From the NCBI GenBank assembly GCA_030054235.1, contig JASGCG010000067.1, forward strand, positions 1 to 7,758: 7,758 nt of DNA. The letters are read 5' to 3'. The position numbers and the translations under genes were made by a program. A model generated the notes under the pieces. It saw only the letters and a program-made list of their open reading frames with translations, was not told the origin of the DNA and ran no database searches. Positions 1-6,244 of this stretch are shown here, piece by piece (position 1 is the first letter of the stretch; the number at the start of each line of letters is the position of its first letter). The DNA is from Bacteroidia bacterium (GTDB taxonomy: Bacteria; Planctomycetota; Phycisphaerae; Phycisphaerales; SM1A02).

Positions 1-1466
1 TGGCCCGCCATGGAGCCCAGGTGCAGTTCGACCACAGCGCGCGCGCGCGCGTCGACGCCGCTCGCGCGGCGGTGCTCGCACAGGTCGCCCTCGGCAAGCC
101 GATCTACGGCATCAACACCGGCTTCGGCAACTTTGCGCAGGTCCGGGTGGATGACCACAAGCTCGCCGACCTGCAGCGCAACATCGTGCGCAGCCACGCC
201 GCCGGTGTGGGTGAGCCGCTGCCCACGGAAGTCGTGCGTGGCGCGATGCTCCTGACGGCGGCAAGCCTGGCGCGCGGGATCAGCGGCGTGCGTTCGGCGG
301 TGATCGACTCGATCATCGCGCACCTCAATGCAGGGATCGTGCCCGTGGTCCCCGAGGTGGGCAGCGTGGGCGCCAGCGGCGATCTTGCCCCGCTCTCGCA
401 CATCGCCCTGGCCTTGATCGGCGAGGGCCAGGTGCGGGTCGGCGACCGCGTCATGGCGGCAGCCGAGGCCCAGCGCGCAGCGGGCGTTGCACCGCTGGTC
501 CTGGAGATGAAGGAAGGCCTCTCGCTGCTCAATGGCACGCACGTGATGGCGGCCACGGCGGCGCTCGCGCTCGATGACACGCGCCGACTGGCGGGCGCGG
601 CGATCGCTGCCACGGCCATGGCGATCGATGGTTGCCGCGCAAGCGACAGCGGGCTCGACGCGCGCATCCATCACGCACGCTGCCAGCCCGGGCAAGAACT
701 GGTCGCGCAGCGCTTGCGCGCGCTCCTCAAGGGAAGCCAGGTCCTGCCGAGCCACAAGGAGGGCGATCCGCGCGTGCAGGATCCGTACGGATTGCGATGC
801 GCGCCGCAGGTGCTCGGCGCGGCGCTCGATGCGGTCGCCTGGGCAGAGGGCGTGGTCACGCGCGAACTCGGTGCGGTCACGGACAATCCGCTCGTCTTCA
901 CGCTCGGCGGCACGGCCATCGTCAGTGGTGGCAACTTCCACGGCATGCCGCTGGCGATCGCGCTCGACACGCTCAAGATCGCGCTCTGCCACGTTGCCGG
1001 CATCAGCGAGCGCCGCACCTACTGGGCGCTCTCGGGCCACGACCGCGAGAGCCGCGTGCGGCCGCACCTAGCCGTCGATGCTGGCTTCGACAGCGGCCTG
1101 ATGATCGCGCAGTACACCGCGGCGGCCTGCGTGAACGAGCTTGGCGTGCTGGCGCACCCGGCGAGCCCCGGCAATGTGCCGACGAGCGCCGGCATCGAGG
1201 ACTACAACAGCATGGGCGCGACGAGCGCACGCCATGCGCGTCGATCGGTCGAACTCGCCACGAACGTGATCGCCATCGAGCTGCAGACGATGGCCGAGGC
1301 GCTCGACTGCCAGCGTCCGCTGCGCTCGGGCGACGGCGTGGAGCGCGCGCATGCGATCGTGCGCGGACAGGTCGCGCGGCTCACCGGCGATCGCTCGCCT
1401 GCACCCGACATCGCTGCGATTGCCGGGCTGATCCGCAGCGGCGCCTTCGATCGCCTGCTCGACTGA
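1..1466 (+). CDS. hutH: Histidine ammonia-lyase (histidase), 5' end cut by the window
   Basis: Catalyses the first step of histidine breakdown: non-oxidative removal of ammonia from L-histidine to give urocanate, in the cytoplasm. The reading frame is open to the left edge (ARHGAQ precedes the GTG at 21), so the true start is outside. Against my memory of the 510-residue Pseudomonas putida enzyme, residues sit 24 lower when counted from that GTG, so about 18 residues are missing. Visible family marks are the tyrosine loop YGINTGFG (29-36), S58-H59, the Ala-Ser-Gly triad that cyclises to the MIO electrophile (118-120, bases 372-380, in GSVGASGDLAPLSH), LLNGT with N171, QDPYGLR (Q253, Y256, R259), SGGNFH (302-307) and E393. 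S58-H59 and E393 argue for histidase over tyrosine or phenylalanine lyase. Oddity: the usual QEDH motif reads IEDY (392-395). It converges on hutU, whose product acts next. No promoter is visible because the start is off-window. Confidence 0.95.
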   Translation, partial: ARHGAQVQFDHSARARVDAARAAVLAQVALGKPIYGINTGFGNFAQVRVDDHKLADLQRNIVRSHAAGVGEPLPTEVVRGAMLLTAASLARGISGVRSAVIDSIIAHLNAGIVPVVPEVGSVGASGDLAPLSHIALALIGEGQVRVGDRVMAAAEAQRAAGVAPLVLEMKEGLSLLNGTHVMAATAALALDDTRRLAGAAIAATAMAIDGCRASDSGLDARIHHARCQPGQELVAQRLRALLKGSQVLPSHKEGDPRVQDPYGLRCAPQVLGAALDAVAWAEGVVTRELGAVTDNPLVFTLGGTAIVSGGNFHGMPLAIALDTLKIALCHVAGISERRTYWALSGHDRESRVRPHLAVDAGFDSGLMIAQYTAAACVNELGVLAHPASPGNVPTSAGIEDYNSMGATSARHARRSVELATNVIAIELQTMAEALDCQRPLRSGDGVERAHAIVRGQVARLTGDRSPAPDIAAIAGLIRSGAFDRLLD

Positions 1467-1765
1467 GCGCTCGGTCGGCGCCGCTGCGCGATGCACGTTC
1501 TGCAATCTTGACCCCCGAAAATGACTTCGGAGTGATGTGAACGAGGAGTTTTTTGCGCGATTGCGTTCGCGGTGATCGTTCGCGCTCGTCCTTCCGCGAC
1601 CTCGGGTCCCGGCCGCGCGGACGCGCGCGCTCCTCCTGCGTCGCTCGGCGGGGCTGGCACCCGCCTCCGATGGTCGCGCAGCGTGCCGCCTTCGCGACTC
1701 CGCAGGCCGCGCAGCTCGGGACCGCTCGGTCGCTCCGGACAAGCGTCGAGCTGGTTTGCCCACAC
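1467..1765. other. Gap between convergent hutH and hutU; no convincing gene
   Basis: I see no gene here. The open frames on both strands give Arg/Ser/Pro-rich translations without family motifs, typical of chance frames in GC-rich DNA. A less GC-rich island lies at about 1505-1555. It holds a TTGACC hexamer (1508-1513), a weak inverted repeat CCGAA/TTCGG with a 6-base loop starting near 1515, a GAGGAG sequence (1543-1548) and a run of six T (1549-1554). GCGCGA (1555-1560) repeats inverted at 1580-1585, and GTCGCG (1673-1678) is inverted at 1693-1698. None is a clean intrinsic terminator for either gene: the T run is about 19 bases past the small hairpin, and no T run follows the others in the right direction. 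Confidence 0.5.
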
Positions 1766-3427
1766 TCACCAGGGGCGAAGCGGGATCTTCACGCCGCGCT
1801 CGTCAGCGCACTGCTGCGCCAACTCGTAGCCGGCGTCGGCATGGCGGAACACGCCCATCATCGGGTCGTTCGTGAGCACGCGCTCGAGACGCTTGGCCGC
1901 CTCGGGCGAACCGTCGGCGACGATGACCTGGCCCGCGTGCTGGCTGTAGCCGATGCCCACGCCGCCGCCGTGATGGAAGCTCGTCCAGCTTGCGCCGCTC
2001 GCGGTGTTGACCGCGAAGTTGAGGATCGCCCAGTCGCTGACCGCGTCGGTGCCATCCTTCATGCCCTCGGTCTCGCGGTTGGGGCTCGCGACGCTGCCGC
2101 AGTCGAGGTGATCGCGCCCGATCACGATCGGCGCCTTCACTTCTCCCTTCGCCACCATCTCGTTGAAGCGCAGGCCTGCGCGGTGCCGCTCGCCCAGGCC
2201 GAGCCAGCAGATGCGTGCCGGAAGGCCTTGGAACGCCACGCGATCCTGTGCCATGCGGATCCAGCGTTCCAGGCCCTTGTCGTGAGGGAAAAGCTTGAGC
2301 ACGGCTTCATCGGTCGCGGCGATGTCTGCAGGATCACCGGAGAGCGCAACCCAGCGGAACGGCCCGCGACCCGTGCAGAACTGCGGGCGGATGTACGCCG
2401 GCACGAAGCCCGGGAACGCGAACGCATCCTTGAAGCCCATGTCGAAGGCGCGCTGGCGGATGTTGTTGCCGTAGTCGAAGACCTTCGATCCCTTGCGGAG
2501 GAAACCGACCATCAGGCGCACGTGCCGCTCCATCGAAGCCATGCTGAGCTCCTGGTAGCGCGCCGGATCGCTCTCGCGCAGCGCATCGGCGGCTTCGCGC
2601 GTGAGGCCGTCGGGGTAGTAGCCCTCGAGCGGATCGTGCGCGCTGGTCTGGTCCGTCAGCGTTTCCGGCACGATGCCGCGCGCATCGAGCCGCGCAAGAA
2701 GATCGACCGCGTTGGCCAGGACGCCGACGCTGATCCCCTTGCCCGCACGCTTGAGTTCGAGCGCGCGATCGATCGCCGCATCGAGATCGTCGTGCAGCTC
2801 ATCGAGGTAACGATCGTGGACGCGCTTCTCCAGCCGCTCGCGGCAGGTGTCCGCGATCAGGCAGGTTCCCTCGTTCATCGTGATGGCCAGCGGCTGCGCG
2901 CCGCCCATGCCGCCGCAGCCGGCCGTCACGTTCAGCGTGCCCTTGAGCGTGCCGCCGAAGTGCTGGCGGCCGCATTCGGCGAAGGTCTCGTAGGTGCCCT
3001 GCAGGATGCCCTGCGTGCCGATGTAGATCCAACTCCCCGCGGTCATCTGGCCGAACATCATGAGCCCGCGCGCAGCGAGGTCGTCGAACTGCTGCTGGGT
3101 CGCCCAGTGCGGCACAAGGTTCGAGTTGGCGATGAGCACGCGCGGCGAATCGACCGTGGTGCGCACGATGCCGACGGGCTTGCCGCTCTGGACGAGCAGC
3201 GTTTCGTCGGGCGCGAGCGCCTTCAGGCTCGCGATGATCGCATCGAAGGCCTCCCAAGAGCGAGCCGCCTGACCGCGACCGCCGTACACGATGAGATCGC
3301 CCGGCCGCTCCGCCACCTCGGGATCGAGGTTGTTCATGAGCATGCGCATGGCCGCCTCGGCGGCCCAGCTCTTGCACGTCAGGGTGTTGCCACGAGGGGC
3401 ACGGATCACGCGCGCAGCGGTCGACAT
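1766..3427 (-). CDS. hutU: Urocanate hydratase (urocanase)
   Basis: Second enzyme of histidine degradation: adds water to urocanate to give 4-imidazolone-5-propionate, using tightly bound NAD+ as an electrophile, in the cytoplasm. The 553 residues match the family's usual ~555, so the gene is complete. Motifs run in order: IRAPRGN near the N-terminus (8-14), LRMLMNNLDP-type segment (29-36), YGGRGQAARSWE (48-59), LVQSGKPVG (78-86), ANSNLVPHW (100-108), GQMTAGSWIYIG (126-137), the glycine-rich NAD-binding stretch TAGCGGMGGAQ (168-178), FCTGRGPFRWVALSG (350-364), and GLPARICWLG (401-410), whose C407 aligns with the active-site Cys410 of the P. putida enzyme. The ATG at 3427 gives the expected N-terminus; no clear Shine-Dalgarno precedes it. 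It starts 37 bases after sua5 on the same strand, so it is probably co-transcribed with sua5 and tolC, an unusual partnership. hutH lies beyond its 3' end in the opposite direction. Confidence 0.97.
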   Translation of the reverse strand: MSTAARVIRAPRGNTLTCKSWAAEAAMRMLMNNLDPEVAERPGDLIVYGGRGQAARSWEAFDAIIASLKALAPDETLLVQSGKPVGIVRTTVDSPRVLIANSNLVPHWATQQQFDDLAARGLMMFGQMTAGSWIYIGTQGILQGTYETFAECGRQHFGGTLKGTLNVTAGCGGMGGAQPLAITMNEGTCLIADTCRERLEKRVHDRYLDELHDDLDAAIDRALELKRAGKGISVGVLANAVDLLARLDARGIVPETLTDQTSAHDPLEGYYPDGLTREAADALRESDPARYQELSMASMERHVRLMVGFLRKGSKVFDYGNNIRQRAFDMGFKDAFAFPGFVPAYIRPQFCTGRGPFRWVALSGDPADIAATDEAVLKLFPHDKGLERWIRMAQDRVAFQGLPARICWLGLGERHRAGLRFNEMVAKGEVKAPIVIGRDHLDCGSVASPNRETEGMKDGTDAVSDWAILNFAVNTASGASWTSFHHGGGVGIGYSQHAGQVIVADGSPEAAKRLERVLTNDPMMGVFRHADAGYELAQQCADERGVKIPLRPW

Positions 3428-3464
3428 GATCGAAGTCTAGCCCTGCGCTCCACGCCCGCGAAGC

Positions 3465-4430
3465 TCACGCCGTGGCACGCGCAAGGCGATCGGCGACGGC
3501 ATCCCATGCACCACCGGCGTTCCCCGGACGCTCGATCACGATGCGGGCGCAGCCCGAGGCATCCGCGCGCCGCAGCGCCCCGTAGAGCAGCGCGGCGTAC
3601 TGCTCGCCATCGCGCGGCATGGGCACGAGGCGATGCGGCGACGGCACGCTGCGACCCTCGAACGCGATGACGGCGGCGGGTTCCGGCGAGGCATCGAGCG
3701 CGCGTTGAAGATCGTGGCCGTCGACGAGGATGGCCGGCCGCTCGGGCGCGTAGTGACGCGCTGCCGTGCCCGGACTCGCGCCTTGGCTCGACGCATGCTC
3801 CACATCGACCCGGCCGAGCAGCTCGCGCAGCCTTTCGACGGTGATCGAACCCGGGCGCCGCACGATGGGCACCGGCGTCGTCAGGTCGATCACCGTGCTC
3901 TCGATGCCGAGCGTGCACGGCCCGCCGTCGAGGATCAGCAGCTCGGGCTCGTCGAGGAAATCCTGCGCCACATGCTCCGCTGCCGTCGGGCTCACCTGTC
4001 CGCTGCGGTTGGCGCTCGGCGCGCTGACGGGCGCACCGACCGCGTGCAGCAGCGCGCGCGCGAGCGGGTGCCTGGGCGATCGGATCGCGATGGTGTCACG
4101 ACCGCCGGTCGCCGCGAGCGGAACCGAGCCCGCCTTGCGCAGGATCATCGTGAGCGGGCCCGGCCAGCACGTGTTGGCCAGCAAGGACGCCTCACGCGGC
4201 CAGTCCGCGACGAGCGGTCGCGCAGAGGCCACGTCGAGCACATGCGCGATCAGCGGGTTGTCCGATGGCCGGCGCTTGAGCGCGTAGAGCTTCGCGATCG
4301 CCTGCGCATCCATCGTGCGCGCCCCAAGTCCGTAGACGGTCTCGGTCGCGAACGCCACCACACCACCACTGCGCAGCTCGCCCGCGGCGTAGTGCACGCT
4401 CTCGGTGTCGTAGGGCAGGACGATCGGCAT
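3465..4430 (-). CDS. sua5: L-threonylcarbamoyladenylate synthase, Sua5 type (YrdC plus Sua5 C-terminal domain)
   Basis: Makes threonylcarbamoyl-AMP from threonine, bicarbonate and ATP. This is the first step of the t6A modification at position 37 of tRNAs that read ANN codons; TsaB/D/E-type proteins then transfer the group. The 321-residue protein has the YrdC fold at about 8-203, with ATETVYGLG (28-36), KRRPSDNPL (52-60), CWPGPLT (88-94), SAPSANRSG (136-144), LGIESTV (174-180) and RRPGSIT (191-197). The Sua5 linker SPGTAARHYAP (219-229), which closes over the active site in the family, follows, then the Sua5 C-terminal domain (about 232-321). That makes it the long Sua5/YwlC form, not the short TsaC/YrdC form. 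Its ATG lies 3 bases past the tolC stop (TGA-GCC-ATG), suggesting translational coupling; there is no clear ribosome site. Nothing looks truncated. Expected to be a housekeeping, probably essential, gene. Confidence 0.95.
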   Translation of the reverse strand: MPIVLPYDTESVHYAAGELRSGGVVAFATETVYGLGARTMDAQAIAKLYALKRRPSDNPLIAHVLDVASARPLVADWPREASLLANTCWPGPLTMILRKAGSVPLAATGGRDTIAIRSPRHPLARALLHAVGAPVSAPSANRSGQVSPTAAEHVAQDFLDEPELLILDGGPCTLGIESTVIDLTTPVPIVRRPGSITVERLRELLGRVDVEHASSQGASPGTAARHYAPERPAILVDGHDLQRALDASPEPAAVIAFEGRSVPSPHRLVPMPRDGEQYAALLYGALRRADASGCARIVIERPGNAGGAWDAVADRLARATA

Positions 4431-4433
4431 GGC

Positions 4434-6203
4434 TCAGCGCGGAGCGCCCCAGCTGCCGGCCTCGTCGAAGCTGAATCCCTTGGATTCGAGGATCGTGCCC
4501 GAAGCCTGCTGCAGCCGCGCGATCGCCTGGTTGTAGCGGGCCTTCGCGCGAGCGCTCTCAATGTGCGCGTTCGCCAGGGCGTTCTGCCGCTGGAACTTGA
4601 GGGCGAGGAACTCGGGAGTGAGTGCCGCGAGCGTCTTCTCCAACAGCAGCAACGCACGCAGGTTCTCCGCCTGCGCCAGCCTCGTGATCTGAGCCTGCTC
4701 AATGAGCTGGTACGCCGCGCTCACATCACGCAGCGCGCTCTTGACGCCGAACACCGCATTCTCGACGGCCTGCTGGTAGCCGGTGACGGCGCGGCTTCGC
4801 TGGAGCCGCGCAATGCGCCACGCATCCTCGGCCGGCCGATTGCCGATGGGCTGCGAGAACTGCAGCGCCGCGAGGTACGAGACGAAGTCGGCATCGACGA
4901 TGTCCTCGCTGGCGCCACCCAGATCGCCATCGAGGCCGTTCAGGCCGACCGCAAGGTTGAGGTCGAGCTGCGGGAGCAACCCATTGTTAGCGACGGTCGT
5001 GTTGATGTCGGCCTGGTCGATCGTGAGCAGCGCAAGCTTCACCGACGGATTGCGCTCGACCGAGGTGATCACGCTCTCGCGGAAGCTGAAGTCGATCGGA
5101 GAGGTCGGCGGCTCGTCGGTCGTGGCCACGACCAGTTCAGTGCCGACAGGGAACTGGGCGTCGTTCATCAGCAGCTTGAGCCGGTCGCTTGCCGTGCGCG
5201 CCGCGTTGCGCGCATTGATCAGCGTGGACTTGCGCTGCTCGACCGTGGCAACCGCATCCGAGTAGTCGGCGACGGTGGCGTCAAGTTTCTGCCGCTTTTC
5301 CAGCACATCCCGCACTTCGGTACCGACCTGCACGAGCCACTCGGCGGCCACCACCTCCTGGCGGCGCACGTGGAGTTCCCAGTACTGGTCCTCCACCGAC
5401 AGCAGAAGGTCCTGCATCGATCGACGGAGTTCCTCGGCGGCCGCGCGGTCGCGCACCTGAGCGATCCGCACTTGCGCGAGCGCCACGTCCTCGCCGGCGC
5501 CGGCAAGCAGCGGTTGGTCAAGGGTCAGGTCGAGCGAGGTCTCGTAGGCGGGGTTGGGCACGTAGGTCACGCCGTTGAGGTTTTCCGACTGCGTCACCCC
5601 GACGTCAAGGCCGACTCGACCGCCGGTCTCGAGCTGCTTGCGCAGTCCAGCCGTCAGGTTGCCGCCGCGATTCTCGATGGACGCGAAGTTGGACGGCGGC
5701 ACGGCCGGGTTGATCTGGATCGCGGGCTGGGGATCCTCGGTGCCTTGGTAACCGCCACCCGCGACGAGCACCGCATCGAATGCTGCCTCGGCCTGATCGA
5801 TCTCCGTCGTGCGGATCGCGCGGTCGATGCGCGCGCCCTGCACCGGCAGGCTGTTGCGGAGTGCCGTCGTCAGCGCATCCTTCAGGGACAGGCCGACTTG
5901 CGGCTGCTCGGTGCCGGAGAGCCCGGGGCCCAGGTCGAGCTTCATGCCCGCGCCCGCGGCAACCGGACCAAAGGCCTCGAGCTCCGGAGCCCGCGCCGTC
6001 AGGTTGGCGGGCGCCGTGGCGGCCACGCGCGTGACCGGCTTGGCCGGGTCAGCAGGCTGGGACGCATCGATCTGCCGCTTCAGCGCACCATCGACCGCTT
6101 GGCGCCACTCGGCCTCGTCATCGCGGGTGCCCAAGGGCGACTCGCACGCGGCCACGACGAGCGCCAACGGGGCGAAGGCAAAAAATCGCGGAATCCGGGG
6201 CAT
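4434..6203 (-). CDS. TolC-family outer-membrane efflux lipoprotein
   Basis: Predicted outer-membrane channel component of an efflux or type I export system, with 589 residues. The N-terminus is a lipoprotein signal: basic MPRIPR, a hydrophobic core (7-16) and a lipobox V17-A18-A19-C20, which supports this ATG; an in-frame stop lies a few codons upstream. Residues 21-102 form an Ala/Pro-rich linker. Two outer-membrane efflux (OEP) repeats follow. The first spans about 103-345 (LSLKDALTTALRNS, then DQPLLAGAG at 229-237 and long helices at 240-345). The second spans about 372-570 (FRESVITSVERNP, LPQLDLNLAVG, SQPIGNRPAEDAW at 450-462, then helices). This is the duplicated strand-helix plan of TolC and OprM. 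No periplasmic adaptor or inner-membrane pump gene is adjacent, so the substrate cannot be stated. It heads the tolC-sua5-hutU run and is divergent from the SH3b gene across 41 bases. Confidence 0.9.
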   Translation of the reverse strand: MPRIPRFFAFAPLALVVAACESPLGTRDDEAEWRQAVDGALKRQIDASQPADPAKPVTRVAATAPANLTARAPELEAFGPVAAGAGMKLDLGPGLSGTEQPQVGLSLKDALTTALRNSLPVQGARIDRAIRTTEIDQAEAAFDAVLVAGGGYQGTEDPQPAIQINPAVPPSNFASIENRGGNLTAGLRKQLETGGRVGLDVGVTQSENLNGVTYVPNPAYETSLDLTLDQPLLAGAGEDVALAQVRIAQVRDRAAAEELRRSMQDLLLSVEDQYWELHVRRQEVVAAEWLVQVGTEVRDVLEKRQKLDATVADYSDAVATVEQRKSTLINARNAARTASDRLKLLMNDAQFPVGTELVVATTDEPPTSPIDFSFRESVITSVERNPSVKLALLTIDQADINTTVANNGLLPQLDLNLAVGLNGLDGDLGGASEDIVDADFVSYLAALQFSQPIGNRPAEDAWRIARLQRSRAVTGYQQAVENAVFGVKSALRDVSAAYQLIEQAQITRLAQAENLRALLLLEKTLAALTPEFLALKFQRQNALANAHIESARAKARYNQAIARLQQASGTILESKGFSFDEAGSWGAPR

Positions 6204-6231
6204 TCGCGGGATGGTAGCAAGCGACTTACCG

Positions 6232-6238
6232 TATTATC
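6232..6238. promoter_or_regulatory. Candidate shared -10 element for the divergent tolC-like and SH3b genes
   Basis: Only 41 bases separate the two divergent start codons, and the sole AT-rich patch in them is TATTATC. Read on the + strand, TATTAT (6232-6237) matches TATAAT at five of six positions. On the - strand, GATAAT (6238-6233) also matches at five of six. No good -35 hexamer lies 16-18 bases away in either direction. Initiation 6-8 bases after the + strand hexamer would fall at about 6244-6246, on the ATG itself, implying a leaderless mRNA. The - strand transcript would have a leader of about 23 bases without a Shine-Dalgarno. This is inferred from sequence only. Confidence 0.4.
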
Positions 6239-6244
6239 CGCCCC

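Noticed and set aside
1..1466. Reading the lyase as tyrosine or phenylalanine ammonia-lyase
   Set aside because: S58-H59 and the kept Glu E393 follow the histidase pattern, and hutU is a neighbour; left open only as a subfamily question.
1514..1555. Terminator for hutH (CCGAA/TTCGG hairpin plus T6)
   Set aside because: The stem is five pairs only, and the T run lies about 19 bases downstream, too far for an intrinsic terminator.
1068..1769. - strand open frames covering the hutH 3' half and the 1467-1765 gap
   Set aside because: Arg/Ala/Ser-rich with no recognisable domain, and mostly a shadow of hutH; the part over the gap has no coding features.
1751..1772. Hairpin CTGGT/ACCAG across the hutU stop
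   Set aside because: Five pairs with a 12-base loop and no T run on the hutU side.
1553..3670. 705-codon open frame on the + strand beginning with TTG just after GAGGAG, antisense to hutU
   Set aside because: Despite the upstream GAGGAG, the spacing is too short, the start is TTG, and the body is the complement of a fully conserved urocanase with no motif of its own.
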